This document shows, piece by piece, positions 34,401 through 48,184 of a DNA stretch of 64,000 bases (position 1 is its first letter; every line of letters begins with the position of its first letter). The stretch spans positions 62,001 to 126,000 of the forward strand of contig LLEY01000118.1 of the NCBI GenBank assembly GCA_001414485.1, given 5' to 3'. Made by a program: the position numbers and the translations under genes. The notes beneath the pieces are model-generated. The model was not told where the DNA came from and ran no database searches. It was given only the letters and a program-made list of their open reading frames with translations. The stretch is from Calycina herbarum (Eukaryota > Ascomycota > Leotiomycetes > Helotiales > Pezizellaceae).

Positions 34401-37330
34401 ATAACTTTCTATTCTCTATAAGCTTTTCTAGTTATATAACCGAAGCTTTTACTTCGAGAGGTGATAACCCTCTTTTAATTTAATCTTATAATCTTATAAG
34501 CGATGTTTTAGCAAGGCTTATAAGTCTTCTAGGTTTTTAAACAAAGCTTTAAATTCTCTATACTATATAGGTATTTCGTTATTAGCTTTCTTACTAACCT
34601 GTGGAGGACCCTAGGTAAGGTGTTCTAGTGCTTTAGAAGAGGTAGCGCTAACCTCGTTCTAGCCTTAAAGTTATAAATACGAACCCTTATATTTATATTA
34701 ACTAAAGGTTATTATTCTATCCTTCTAATCGATTTCTAGATTATGTTCCTAAATCTATAATATACTAAATATTACTTTCTTACTTCCTATTTTAATAATA
34801 TCGAATTATATATCTAAATAGTGTTCTTTAATATTAACTTTTATTAAGATAGTTTACTAATTAATAATTCCGTTTTAATATATAATATCTATTCTATCGA
34901 CTACTTCTAATTAGTATAGTCTTATTCCTTTAATTAGAATGTTCAGCTTTTCTTAAGCTATTAGAGAAATAAAGTTGCTTATTACTCCTAAGTCTATTAT
35001 AACTTATAACTTTTTTCCTTATATTTCTATAGTTACTATTAACTGTCTTTCTTCTAAAGTAGTATTTAACTTTACTTTAATATATTAGACTTTAAAAGAT
35101 CGATTTTCTTAGTTATAATTCTTTCTTTTCTTATTCTTATATTATAGAAAGAATCTTACTCTTTTCTTATTAGCGTATACTACCTTATATACTAGTCTAT
35201 ATTCTACGATTTCTATAGTTTTAGAGATTTCTTTTATAAATTGTTTTAGTATTTGTTTATAGTTATATTAGATCTATTCGTAATTAGTTTCTAAAATAGC
35301 TTTTATAGACTATAGTTCTCCTATATATAGATAATCTAAAGTAGCCTCTAGTATACTTATCTCTAGTTTTATATAGTAAACCTTAAATATATAGTCTCTT
35401 AAATTCTTTTCTCTAACAGCTTAAATCTAAGACTAAGGAAAGAATATTACTCTTTCTTTATCTAATAATACTACTTTATATATTTAATAATATTTTACTA
35501 TTCTAGTAGGCTTTAGTAATATTCCTTTAAATCGCTTCTATAATAACTAGTTTAAAGTTAGACTTAGTTTATATTATATCTATTATACTATTATTTCTTA
35601 AACTGTTTCTATAAACTATAGTTCTCTTATTAATAGATAATATAATTCTTCTAGTTCTATCTTAGTCTATCTAGTTATATCAAGTTCCCTTTACTTCTAA
35701 AATAATATACTAAATAGTTATTATAAGTTATATTTTCTAAATACTAACCTATTCTTTTTAATTAATATAACTATAATATATTATTTAAATTCCTTTAGTA
35801 TAATATCTTTAAGTAGTGTTCTAAAGAAAGGGGTTTTAATTCGTTCTATAAATCCTATTAGAACTTGCTATATCTACGTACTAGTCTTATCTAAAATATT
35901 ATATATTCTTTATATATCCTCTACTTTAGAGTAGCTAGTTTTTTCAACTAGTTAACGTTTTCGTTCTAGTTCTCTTTCTTTAATAGTTTTCTATCTAGTA
36001 ATTAAGCTAACTAGAGTTATTATTTTAAGGTTATTACTTATAACTGTATATGTTATTAAGATAGTTAGATTAACCCCTTATATTATATAAGGACTCTAAA
36101 AGTCTAGTTTCTAGTTATTAATATATATCTATTAATTTCCTTATTTAAAGGTTCTAAGGAAAGCCTAAGTTTCTCTAACTTTAGAGTCTTTATTCTTTAT
36201 TTCTCCTTCTAAACTAGAAGATGAATCCGATATCTTTAAAGAACTAGTTAATAGTAGTAATTTATATTCTACTTAAAGAGGTTGCTTAGATTCTATTACT
36301 AATTATATATTATAATATTCCTTAAAGAGTAGATCCTTATTATTATTAGTATCTTATATACTACTAATTCCTTTATTATTTTTAATCTAGGTTCTATATT
36401 CTTATACTTTAGGCTTCTTATCTATAAGTTTAATATAATCAGTTAAAGCTACCTATTACTAAATAGTAGTATTAATTTGTTTCTTCTTCTTAGAGTCTTT
36501 CCTCTTACTATACTTATTTACTCTATAACCTAGAAGGCTATAGTTGTAATATAAGTTCTACTTACGTTAATGATTTCGCTTCTTCTAAGAAAGTCCTCCT
36601 TTTCTTAGAAAGGTTTTCTTTTATATAGCGTTTACCTTCTTACTATACTTACTAGTATAAGAGTGCTTCTACTTTCCTAACCCTTTACTCTTTTCCTCGT
36701 GTCTAGGGTTACTCTTTCTAAATTTATATAAGCGGTTATCTAGCTAGACGACTTTCTTAATTATACTTATAATAGTTAAGAACTATATATTCTACTTAGC
36801 TATTTCTTTATAAATATATACCTTTAATCCTCTATAAAAGAGTTCTATAAGAGTAATAGTATCCTATCCTAACTTCGTCTTATAACGCTGAAATTCGTTA
36901 GTATAATCTATTACTAATCCGGTTTAGTATAACTCTAAAAGCTTATATATAGCTGTTTAGATTATATTAAAATCTCTAAAGACTTTTCTAATAGTTGCTT
37001 TAAATCCCCTCTAAGATTTAAATATAATCTTAGTTAATTCTATCTTTCTATCTTTATCCTTATTTCTAAAGAAGTCCTCTAAGTATAGCTAAGCCTATTC
37101 TAATACTAATCTACTAAGATAGAAGATAGTAAAGATAGTTTATAAGTTATAATTGCCTTCGAACTTATTAGAGTTAAAGTTAAAGTAGATGTCTATTTAG
37201 AGAAGGAATAAGTTAAGTTCCTTTCGCTTCTTATAATATATATCTAGTATCTTAACTTTAATAGACTTAAGTACTTCGATCTTATAGGGCTCGGGGGCGT
37301 CTAGTATACTAATATTATCGTCGTTCCTAG
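31500..37330 (-). pseudogene. gag-pol remnant of element A
   Basis: Read on the minus strand. The gag start region lies near 37300 and a zinc-knuckle-like region near 36550. The reverse transcriptase catalytic block reads YLDNILIF at about 33985-34008, where active Gypsy enzymes have YLDD, so the second catalytic Asp is lost. The frame is broken by dozens of stops, so no product is expected. Boundaries are approximate. Confidence 0.75.
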
Positions 37331-37470
37331 TTAACTATATACTAGTAGGTATCCTTCTAGTTGCACTTCTAGATGTTCCTACAACGTTAACTTAACTAGT
37401 ATTCGAGCTAGTTGCTACGGCGGGGGTTACTAGGGCTATAGCGACTAAACTTCTAAGTAGGTGTTTAAAG

Positions 37471-37978
37471 TATAACGAAACTTAAATAAACTAAATAAAG
37501 ATAACTAAGTCTTAAAGGTTAGTATATAGATAAGAAGTATAGATACGCTGGGTTGTTTACTTAGAAGTAAACTCGTTACTTATATTAAAGATATTAAATA
37601 AGATAATAAGATTAATAACTAAAGTTAAGTACGAAGCTCTTATCTAATAACAAACGTGCTAGTTTTATATAGAACCTTTGTTTATATTAGAGTCCTCCTT
37701 AGTAGGAGTCCCGAAGATAGAGTCCGACTCTATTTCTAGGGCTCCTTAAAACTGGACTCTATTACCTAACTATTCCTAACCGAGTTACGTGATATAACTG
37801 TAATAAGATCCTAGGGTTATATATCTTACTATATCTAATCCTTTCTTTCTTTTAGAGTTACAATAGTACTCGTTCTATTAGAACGTCGCCTGGACTTCAC
37901 TTCGTTATATGCTGGCACGTGATTCGTGACAGTCGCCTGGACTTCACTTCGTCACATGCTAGCACGTGATTCGTGATA
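37471..37978 (-). repeat. LTR of element A (right)
   Basis: 508 bp, same length as the left LTR. The 47-bp duplication is at 37886-37932 and 37933-37978. It is the 5' LTR for the minus-strand element. Confidence 0.85.
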
Positions 37979-38039
37979 AAAACTAATTAATAGTAAACCT
38001 TTCTAGCTAATAAAAAAAGGCTCTTATAAGACTCGAAGT

Positions 38040-39594
38040 AAGGCTTTCTTCTACTAAAGATATAGAAGGAACTACTTCTCTATAACCTACGCCTACTACG
38101 ACCCTAGCTATAGATAATAGTCGTAAGCTAAAACACTGCCTTCTATACTTAGAAAGATATAACAGAAGTACGTCTAATCTCTTTTCTTAATTTAAAGAAC
38201 TTTTATAAGTAAAGCTAGAAATAGATAGTCTATTAATTAGAGAAGAGAAAGAGAGGGTTTAGTATATCTTTAGACGACTCTTAGAAGACGTAGCTATAAG
38301 GATTTTTCTCTAAATAGAATACGCTCGCTTATAAAGTAAGTTCACAGTTTTAGAATTTATAAGACAACTTCGTACCGTGTTCTATAACTCTTAGCTACAG
38401 TAGAAAGCGCTTAGCTAGATTAACTATATAAAGTAAAGCTAATAGCTTTTTAGCGAATTTCTTAATAAATTCGATTAGCTAATCCTAGAAGCTTCTAGCT
38501 AAGAATAAGATAACGAAATTAAGAAGAGTTACTTAAAAGCCGCTCTTAATACAAAGCTAATTACTATAACTATTAGTATTTAGAAAGATAGTATCTATAA
38601 TAAGTACTATAAACAATTATAAATAATTACTGATTAACTAAACAAAGTTACTAAACTTATAGCTTAGTAAATAAAGAAGCTACGAACGTCTTTACTTAGA
38701 ACCTTATATAAATCTAAGAACAGTTCCTTATATAATATAATAGACTAGGAACTAACTATAGCAGTCTTCTCCGCTTATCTAAAGGAACTACGATAGAGCT
38801 TAGACGAAGTTCTTACTAAAAGAAAAAGCTTAGGCCTCTACCTAAGATATAGACTCGAGAGACATCGAGTCTAGAATTATAAGACAAAGATAAAGTAGAT
38901 AACAAAGAAGGTCTAGGTAACTTCTACCTAGAAGAAAGACGTTAGAATCGTAGACGTCTCTAACTCTAACGATTTAAGAAAAGAATAGCTTCTAGTAAAA
39001 GACGCTATTAGAAGTAAAAGAAGGTTTTAAAAGAAGTAATAGAAGAATAGATTAAGTTTTAAAAGAAGTTAATAAACAGTTCTCTTTTTTTAGTTTCTAT
39101 ATTAGTTAATAAAGAATATTTTATAAAAACTCTTCTTAACTCTAGATATTTATTATATAGACTTATTAGCTCCTTCTTTATTACTTAGAATAATCTTTAG
39201 CCTATTCCTATCTTCTCTTAAGAGCTCTCTAGCTTTGATATCTTCTTAGATAATATAGTAATAGAAGTCGCCGCTGTCTTCTTAGATATCGATAGATACT
39301 ACGAAGCTAGGTCGTTTCTCTATATCGTTCCTCGCTTAGAGTTATATAATATAATTCTAAGACTTCTCTAGATTATTAAGTAAGATACTCGAATTAATAG
39401 TTCTACTTTAGAATACCTTATCTTCTTAACGAATACGCTTATATAAAATCAAGCTAAAAGACTAGAAGTAAACTACTATATAAACTTCTTAGATTACTAA
39501 TCTATCTCTATTAAAGCCTTTTAGATAATAACGAATAAGTCTCGACGAAACGTATAAGTATTCTTAGCTAGCTTATTAGATATCGCGAAAGCTC
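38040..39594 (+). pseudogene. gag and protease remnant of element B
   Basis: Gag frame about 38100-39050 (Glu/Lys-rich, coiled-coil-like, typical of Gypsy gag). Protease follows: the active-site DSG is read as NSR near 39140-39150 (TLLNSRYLLY), and IVPRLELYNIIL near 39330 corresponds to the conserved second half. Element C interrupts it at 39600. Confidence 0.65.
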
Positions 39595-39599
39595 TTAAG

Positions 39600-39871
39600 T
39601 GTAATAGCTCGCTATTAGGAATAAGAGTTACTAAGGTTACGTATATACTAGACAGAATACGTATTCGAGTATTAGAAATGTCTGGTTTAGACCTCCGAGT
39701 CTATTATTATTATCTGAACTCTTTTATATATAGATACTCTTACTCTTAGTATTAGAAAAGGTTAATTTAATCTTTTCCTTTATATTTAGAGTCTAGTATC
39801 TAAGTATATTATTCTATAGAACGTACTTCTATATACCTCTTTTATAGTATTATCTATTTTATACTATTATA
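39600..39871 (+). repeat. LTR of element C (left)
   Basis: 272 bp, TGTAATAGC start, TATTATA end (mutated TATTACA). Confidence 0.88.
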
Positions 39872-39949
39872 TTAAAAGATCAAATTCTTCTTACTAGAGA
39901 CAGCCTATTATAATATCTTACTAAGCGTATTAACGTCCTATATCGAATT

Positions 39950-42900
39950 TGATTCGGCCTAGATTCGGATTAGTATAATAACAACCTTAAATTACTAGTT
40001 TATAGATAGCTAGTAATATTAGAGTTTAATATCTATTAGTTAGCTAGTAAAAAGCGTATCTTCTAATACGTTAAGGAAGTAGAAGATACTAAGGATTCCT
40101 AAGACTTTAAATAACCCTCTCTATATAGAGATTACTATATAAGGTTTAGAAAGTCGATATTAAGTTACTTAGAAGGCTCCCGAATCTACCTCTAAACTCT
40201 CTCTCTAATAATATCGAGTATATTAAACTAAGGAGCGACCCTAGGTCTCTTCTAAGCTCTACTAGAGAGTGTTAAGCAACCTACTAGAGAAACTAGTAGG
40301 CCTCTCTCTAAATACGTACTAAACTACACTTATATACCTAAACCTAAAAAGTTAAGAAATAACAAAGGTAAGAGCCTAGCTCGAAACCTTAGAGACCTAT
40401 AAGACTTTTTTAATATAAATAAGATATAAGATATAGTATAAGGATTAGAAGAAGAACTTTAAAATAATAACTATCGGTTTAGATAGTTAGAATCTATTAT
40501 AAAAGAACTCTAAGAATAAACTAGAGTCTCTTAACCTTCTTAACTCGAAACCGACTATAACTCTTCTTCTATTCTAAGTACTATACTAGACCCCTTTTAC
40601 TTAAGAAGCGAACCTATCTCTAATACCTTCTCTTAATAATAGACTACTCTATATAACCTCGAATATAGTTTAAATACTCTCTAACCTACTAAAAGTAAAA
40701 TTATAGAAAAAATTAAACCTTTAGATAACGATATATTACTAATATACTAATAATAGAAGATATTAGTATATAATAGACTTCTAGTAAATACTAATTATTA
40801 TAATATAAGCCTAACTCGAAAAGCCCTTATCTAGAGAATAACTACTAGAATTACTAGGAACTATCTTAAGCTCTAATACTAGTCTAAGTCGATTTATATT
40901 ACTTTCTATAATTATTAAGATATAATTAAACTTTTAGATTTATATTTCTTAACTAGATATAAGATAGAGGATATATAGAACGCTTTCTAGGCCTTATAGA
41001 TAGATAGAAAAGATTATACTAAAGAAACGTTTACTAACTTTAGAGGTCGCTTTTCGAGTATAGCTATACTTAGAGAGATACTAGAGTTAGAATAATTCTT
41101 CTATATATAAAAGAAAATTATACTATAGCTATGAAACTTAGCTACTATACTTAAGAGACGTTAGAATTATAACTTTATTAAAATAGTAGTAGATCTCCTA
41201 GCCTTAGATAAGGAACGACGCTAAAACGCTAAGTTATATATAGCTAATATAACTAAGCTAGTTAGTATAAATACTTTAGTTAAAAAGACTACTTTTTAAT
41301 CCTTATCTAGTTTAATACTAAAACTCTTACTACTTATAAGCAGATCCTTCTCTACTATTTAGACTACTTTAAAGATATTTAAAACTACTTCTACTAGCGA
41401 ACGCTAAAAGACTCTAGACCGAGTCCTAGCTAGTATAACGTGCTACTACTATAGTAAGCCTAGGTACTATAAAACCGACTACTCTTAGCTATCTAGTATT
41501 AAAGAAATAGTCTAAGAAGTAGATAAAGATAACCTATAAGTCTTTATAAAGTACTCTGATTCTAATTTAAATTAGAAGGAAAATAAGGCAGCCTAGGTAA
41601 AGACTTCTTCCTAAGCTTATATAAATATAATCTATTAAATCTTAACCTTTCTAGACTTATAAGAGAAAACTAATTTCTTATAAATATAATACTTAGTATA
41701 TATAGATATAGTATTAAAACTTAAGCCTTAATAGATATAGAAGCGAATAGATTCCTATTCTTAAATCAATCTCTAGCTTTATAGCTATTCTAATTATTAG
41801 GTATATAAATTCGAAAATTACCCTACTTAGTACTTATTTATAGATATAATAGTAGTATTAAAAGTAAAGCAACATAGTTTATATAACTATATTTAAACCT
41901 AGATCGATGTTATATCTAAAACTACTCTTTTATTATCCTAGACCTTAGATAATAAGACCTAATTATTAGAAATAAATAGTTAAAACATTTTAATATTCTC
42001 CTTAACTCTACTAGGAATTAACTTATTTAGCTAGCTAAAACCCTACTAACTTCTTACTTTAGAAAGGAAATCTTACTTTCTCTAACTTCTAACTAGAACT
42101 AGAAGTCTTATTTAAATATATAGTTAGATATAAACTAAAGAGATTACACTCTCTATTAAGATAAAAAGTAAAGGAATAGTAAGCTCTTAGCTAAGTTATT
42201 ACTATTATCTATAATATTAACTTCTAATATCTACCTCTTTAACTCTACTCTAAATACTCTCTAACCTACTAGTATAGCTTAGATAGATTAGACCCTATAC
42301 TCTTTTATTAGTAAAATAAGTATAAATGCTTTATATTTTAATATAAAATAACCTAATACTAAGTTCTTTATAACAAGTATTTATAAATTAGATTAGATTA
42401 TCAACGAAAGATTAGCTCTACTCTTAGATAATACTAAGACTATAGACCTAATATAGTCCTGACTCTCTTAATATTACTTATTATTCTAAGATATATTCTT
42501 AAAAGTAGCCTTAGATAAACTTCTCTCTTACTATATATATAACTATAAAATTATCTTAAACAAACCTCTTTCTACCTTCTACTTCCTACTATATTAACAG
42601 TTAACTATAGAGCTATAAGCAACAAAAGAGTACCTTATTAATAATATAAATAAAGGATTTATTATTAATAGTAATAGTCCTTTTACCTTACTAGTACTCT
42701 TTATTAAAAAGTCTAATAATAATAAGCTATAGTTCTATATTAATTATTAGAAGCTAAATACTCTTACTTAAAACAACTCTTATCTAATTCCTTATATTAA
42801 TAAACTTCTTTTAAGATTAAAGAAAGCTAAGATCTTTACTAAGTTAGATATATACTAACCTTTCTATTATATCTAAATAGACTTAGACTTAAAAGAGATA

Positions 42901-45900
42901 ACTATGTTTAAAACTAGGTATAGAATATATAAATATAAGGTCCTTTCTTTTAGACTCTATAATAGACCCGCTACCTACTAACGTTATATAAACGACGTCT
43001 TAATCGAATATTTAGATAACTTCTATATTACTTACTTAGATAATATATTAATTTATTTAAATAGTATTAAAGAATATAAGGAATAAGTTAAGAAGGTTCT
43101 AAATCAGCTCTAAGAAGTAGGACTCTAAGTAGATATTAAGAAAAGCGAATTTAGTATTACCTAAGTTAAATATCTTAGTTATATATTAACTACGAAAAGA
43201 CTTGAAGTAGACTCTAAGAAAGTAGAACCTCTATATAACTAGGCCCGACCTAGTACTATAATAGGTATAAAGTCTTACCTAGGCTTTTATAGTTTCTATA
43301 AATAATTTATTAAGAACTTTAGTAAAATTGTAAAACCTCTAACTACTATAATATACCTTTTAGAGCCGTTTTAGTAGATATCTAAATATAAAGAAGCCTT
43401 TAAAGAATTATAGATCTAGCTACTCTTAATTCAAGCCTTATACTACTTCGACTCTAAATGTTCTATAAAGCTAGAGATAGACTCTTCTAATAGAGTAATA
43501 GTAGGTATATTCTCTTAATAATATAATAATTATTAGTATCTTATAAGTTTCTATTCCTATGTCTTAGTTAAATATAAAACGAATTAGGAAATCTATAATA
43601 AAGAACTATTTATAATTATAGAAGCGTTTAGAAAATAATAACCTAAACTTATATTATATTAGAACTATATCGACGTCTTCTTAGACTATAGATCTTTAGA
43701 ATACTTTATAATAACAAAGCTACTTACTTCTAAGCAAGTATAATAGATAGAATTCCTCTCTAACTTTAATTTCTAGATCTAATTCACGTTTAGAAAGAAT
43801 AATTAAAAGGTAGATATACTAACTAGATAGGAGTAAGATATTAGAATATAAGATTAAGTTAAGTTAGATAGCTACTTATATACTCTTCTTAGACCTATTA
43901 GGCTTAACCTCTAAATCAACGCTAATCTTACTTAGACCTTTTAAGTAATATCTCTTTTTATAATTAAGTTAGATATTATCTCTAAGTCTAGATTAGATCT
44001 AATTTAGAAGCTAAGAATAGCTAATATATAATTATTTAAGAAGAAACGTAGAAAACTTAAGAACAGTTATACTATCTTATCTAATAATTTACTTCTATTT
44101 AGAGAACGGCTTTATATTAAAAGGAATACTAAACTCTATATAAATCTAATCTAGGAAGCCTATAACTAAATATCTAGTACTTACCTAAGTACTTAAAAGA
44201 TATACTAGTTACTAGTATCTACCTATTACTAGGTTAGTATAGGTTTAGACTATAAACTATACGTAGCTAACTACCGAGCTTATAGATACTCTTATCCTTA
44301 ATAGACTAAATAACAAGGATTCCTCTACCTACTACTAGTACTAGATTACTCGATATAGTATATTATAACGAAAACTCAAACGAACTAAACAAAGATAACT
44401 AAGTCTCGAAGGTTAGTATACGGTAAGAAGTATGAATGCGCTAGGTTGTTCACTTGGAAGTGAACTCGTTACTTATATTAAAGATGTCAAACGAGATAAT
44501 AAGATTGTTAACTAAAGTTAAGCACGAAGCTCCTATCTAATAGCAGACGTGCTAGTCTTATATAGAACCTTCGTTCATGTTTAGAGTCCTTCTTAGCAGG
44601 AGTCCCGAAAATAGAGTCCGACTCTATTTCCAGGGCTCCTCAAAACTGGACTCTATCACCTGACCGCTCCCAACCGAGTCACGTGATATAACTGTAATGA
44701 GATCCTCAGGATTGTATATCCTATTATACTCGATCCTTTCCTCCTTCCAGGGTTATAATAGTGCTCGTTCTATCAGAGCGTCGCCTGGACTTCACTTTGT
44801 CACGTGCTAGCACGTGATTCGTGACATATATATATATAGACTTTAAGTTATTTCTTAAGAATAAGTATAAATATAATACTATACTAGTATTTATTAACCG
44901 CCTTAGAAAGGATTTAGTATCTATACTCTACTACTCTACTATCGACGCTAGAGGATTAGCCTAGCTTTTTATATAATAGATCTATTGTTTTAGTTACTAC
45001 TCTAAATCGATTACGTTAGATAAAGGACCTTAATTCGTCTTAGCTTTTTAGATAGAATTCTATCGTATTATTAGTATTAAGCTTAAACTCTCTATAGCTT
45101 ACTATAAATAAATAGATAGTTAGACAGAGATTATAAACCGATATATTAATTAGAGGCTAAGGCCTTTTATAATCTACTATTAGGATAACTAGAGCGAGTT
45201 AATCCCTCTTATAGATAGAGTATAAATAACTCTTCCGTACTCGTCTATTAGTATAACCTCTTATTAGCTTAAGTTTAAGCTAAATTCGTAAACCTCGTAG
45301 AATTAGAATACTTCTAAGACCTCTATTCCCTAGAAACGACTAAATTATAATAAGATAGTTAAGATAGCTATATATATATACTCTACTTAGAATATAGCTA
45401 AAGATAATATAAGCAAAGCCTAGTAGAGAATATAAGATAGTATAAATCAGCACCGAAGAGCTATTAACTAGGATATTAGTAATAGAGTTTACTTATTAAC
45501 TAAAAGCCTTAAGATAAGTCGACCTAGCTAAAAGCTAGCTGAATAGTAGACTAGACCCTTTGAAATACTAGAACGTGTAGGATACTCTTATAAACTAAAA
45601 CTCCTAGAAGGATTATTAATCTATAATATTTTCGCTATAGACGTACTATCTAAGGATCTAAATACCCTCTTACCTAGATAAGAAGCCCTAGAGCCGCCTC
45701 TAGAAATCGTTTAAGGTATATAAGAATAGGAAGTTTAAGAAATTCTTAGTAGTAGACTTTTTAGAAGATAACTATAATACTAGATTAGATAGGTTAGTTA
45801 TAATATAGACCCTACCTAGTATTCTACTAATAATTTTTAAGGTTTACTATACCTTCTAAGAGACTTCTATACTAAATATCTAGACGAACTAGGACCGCTC

Positions 45901-45960
45901 TAACTCCTCTTTAAATAGATCTAAGTATAGGAGGTAGATAAGAACTAACAACTAAGTTAC
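39950..45960 (+). pseudogene. gag-pol remnant of element C (chromovirus-like)
   Basis: A gag zinc knuckle is visible near 41440-41490 with its later Cys and His residues changed to Tyr (TGC/CAC to TAC). The reverse transcriptase block (about 42580-43150) contains TYLDNILIY with the second catalytic Asp changed. RNase H and integrase follow. The integrase is split by the solo LTR at 44364. The C-terminus at about 45700-45960 has LQYQI..V.YNIDPTQY and LRDFYTKYLDELGP-like sequence, matching the chromodomain and end of Gypsy Pol (TAG read as Q or W for comparison only). No intact frame. Confidence 0.75.
44364..44826 (+). repeat. Solo LTR of the A/D Gypsy family inside element C
   Basis: 463 bp, starts TATAACG and ends GTGACA, flanked by target duplication TATAT (44359-44363 and 44827-44831). 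It lacks the 47-bp duplication of A. Less AT-mutated than its host, which suggests a later arrival. A solo LTR implies LTR-LTR recombination after insertion. Confidence 0.88.
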
Positions 45961-46035
45961 TACTAAAAACAACCTCGATACCGCCTCGACTATAATACGA
46001 AGCCTCGAGGACGAGTCTTTTTTAAGAGAGAGAGA

Positions 46036-46307
46036 TATAATAGCCCGCTATTAGGAATAAGAGTTACTAAGGTTACGTATATACTAGATAGGATACGTAT
46101 TCGAGTATTAGAAATGTCTAGTTCGAACCTCCGAGTCTATTATTATTATCTAAACTCTTTTATATATAGATACTCTTACTCTTAGTATCGGGAAAGGTTA
46201 ATTTGATCTTTTCCTTCGTATTTAGAGCCTAGTATCTAAGTATGTTATTCTACGGAACGTACTTCTATATACCTCTTTTATAGTATTATCTGTTTTATAC
46301 TATTATA
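46036..46307 (+). repeat. LTR of element C (right)
   Basis: 272 bp copy of 39600-39871 at constant offset. Starts TATAATAGCCCGC. Confidence 0.88.
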
Positions 46308-46312
46308 TTAAG

Positions 46313-47318
46313 AAGACGAAGAAAACGAAAACAGATTCTTAAACGAAGCTACTACTACAGTTCTAGGATTACCTTAGCACCTTTAGTCTAAAAGACTTAG
46401 ATAAGGTACCTCCTCTACGAGGCGATAGAATAGACTACTAGATCGAACTTACGATAGAAGATAGAAAGGAAGCTACGGTTCCTTAGAAGCCGCTTTATAA
46501 TATATCTTATAACGAACTCCTAGTTCTTCGAAGAACGCTTATAGAATATATAAATAAAGACTAGTTTCGAGTTAGTAACTCTTCTACTACTGCTCTTATA
46601 CTCTTTATATAAAAGCTAGGAGAAGGTCTACGGTTCTATATTAATTACCGTGCTCTAAATAAAGTTATATAATAGGACTAGTATCTACTTTCTCTAATCT
46701 ACGAAACCTTATAACGAGCTAGTAAGATAAGATAGTATATAAAACTCGATATAAGCTAGGCTTTTTATAGAATCTAGATTATAAAAGGAGATAAATAGAA
46801 GACGGCTTTCTATATAAGATATAGATTATATAAATAGCTAGTTACCTCTTTTAGACTTATAAACGCTCTAAGTACGTTCTAAAAATACGTTAACTAAATA
46901 CTATAGAAATACCTTAATAACTTCTACTCTACTTACGTAGATAATATTCTAATCTTTATAGATAGAACTCTCGAAGAATATAAAGAATAAGTTAAGCTTA
47001 TTCTAAAGAAGCTTAAAGATATAGAGCTTTTTCTTAATATTAATAAATATAAATTCTTAGTTATATAGATAAAGTATCTAGGGTTTATCTTTAATATTAA
47101 CTTAGAAGTAGAAATAGATCTAGAAAAGGTTAAAGTAATTCTTAAATAGGAAGTATCTATAATAGTTAAAGCTATACAAAGTTTTCTTAGCTTTATAAAC
47201 TTCTACTAAAACTTTATTAAGAACTATTCTAATATTATAAGACCTCTTATAGAACTTACTTATAAGGAATACGTATTTATATAGATAAATAAATATTAAA
47301 ACGTCTTTAAATAACTTA
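46313..47318 (+). pseudogene. Reverse transcriptase remnant of element B
   Basis: Continues B after C. Recognisable Gypsy RT: FYINYRALN near 46650, TYVDNILIFIDRT near 46930 (second catalytic Asp of YxDD changed to Asn), KYLGFIF near 47080, FINFYQNFI near 47200. Stops are mostly TAG. Cut at 47319 by a 433-bp MITE. Confidence 0.75.
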
Positions 47319-47751
47319 ATATATATATATAGCGAACTAGCTAAACAAGCGAACTAGCTAACTGAAAACATATCTAAAATCGCGATTTTAATATTTTAAT
47401 ATCTTTATAAATTATTAATTAAAAATTTTAAAATTAAAACTTTAATTTTATTACTATATAAATATAAAAGTTATAAAATATAAGACTAAGACTAATTTAT
47501 ATTAAAAAGTTATTAAAAGAAGAAGAAAAAAGATAAGATTATAAGAGTGTTTTTAAGTAAATCGCTAAGTAAAATTATATAACGTCTAAAACTTAGAATT
47601 CTAAATATATATATAGTAATAAAATTAAAGTTTTAATTTTAAAACTTTTAATTAATAGTTTATAGAGATATTAAAATATTAAAATCGCGATTTTAGATAT
47701 GTTTTCAGTTAGCCGGTTCGCTTATTTAGCCGGTTCGCTATATATACACGT
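47319..47751. mobile_element. 433-bp long-TIR MITE, copy 1
   Basis: Ends ACGT (left end mutated to ATAT), TA duplication at 47317-47318 and 47752-47753, inverted repeats about 140 bp long. Near each end a 17-bp unit (AGCGAACCGGCTAAATA-type) is present twice. Contains no gene. It splits the RT/RNase H region of B. Confidence 0.88.
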
Positions 47752-47753
47752 TA

Positions 47754-48184
47754 AGTATATATTTACTATAGCCTTAGCTTTTATACGTTTTAACCGCGAA
47801 AGATAAACGATTATAAAAACAGACTCTTATAGCTAGTATATTAGTAGCGTGCTTATATAATATAATAACGAAGGACTCTTATACTTCTATACTTTCTTTT
47901 TAAAGAAGAACTTATCTACTAACTATAACTATAAAATCTATAATAAGAAGATACTAGCTATTATATAGTACCTAGAAGCTTAGGATTCTAAGTTATAAAG
48001 CGTAGATAGCTTTAAGATTCGAATAAACTATAAGAATCTTAAGTACTTTATAATAGTTTAGAAGCTTATAGAATAATAAATATAATAGTCTTTAGCTCTT
48101 TTAAAATATAATTTCAAGATTAAGTATATTTAAGAGAAAGAAAACGTTCGAGCTAACGCTCTTTTATAATATAAATAAGATATA
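47754..48184 (+). pseudogene. RNase H remnant of element B
   Basis: Matches Gypsy RNase H: an ETDSY-like catalytic start (mutated) near 47820, NYKIYNKKILAI near 47930, NYKNLKYFI near 48030. It ends at the pogo-like insertion at 48185. Confidence 0.65.

Larger units (their letters stand above)
30726..37978 (-). mobile_element. Gypsy LTR retrotransposon A, complete structure, RIP-dead
   Basis: 7253 bp with two 508-bp LTRs (30726-31233 and 37471-37978) and a perfect 5-bp target duplication AAAAC (30721-30725, 37979-37983). Coding order read on the minus strand: gag (about 37330-35900), protease, reverse transcriptase (about 34400-33400), RNase H, integrase, and a basic tail near 31550-31750. 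Stops occur throughout, mostly TAG/TAA from Gln and Trp codons. It inserted into the leader of element B. Confidence 0.85.
39600..46307 (+). mobile_element. Gypsy LTR retrotransposon C, complete structure, RIP-dead
   Basis: 6708 bp, 272-bp LTRs at 39600-39871 and 46036-46307, target duplication TTAAG at 39595-39599 and 46308-46312. Plus-strand gag-pol. It inserted into the protease region of B and itself carries a solo LTR at 44364-44826. Its two LTRs differ mostly by C/T and G/A changes, with the right one less mutated. Confidence 0.88.

Noticed and set aside
39600..46307. Element C first taken as two unrelated short repeats at 39600 and 46036
   Set aside because: Constant offset, equal 272-bp length and TTAAG on both outer sides show they are the paired LTRs of one element.
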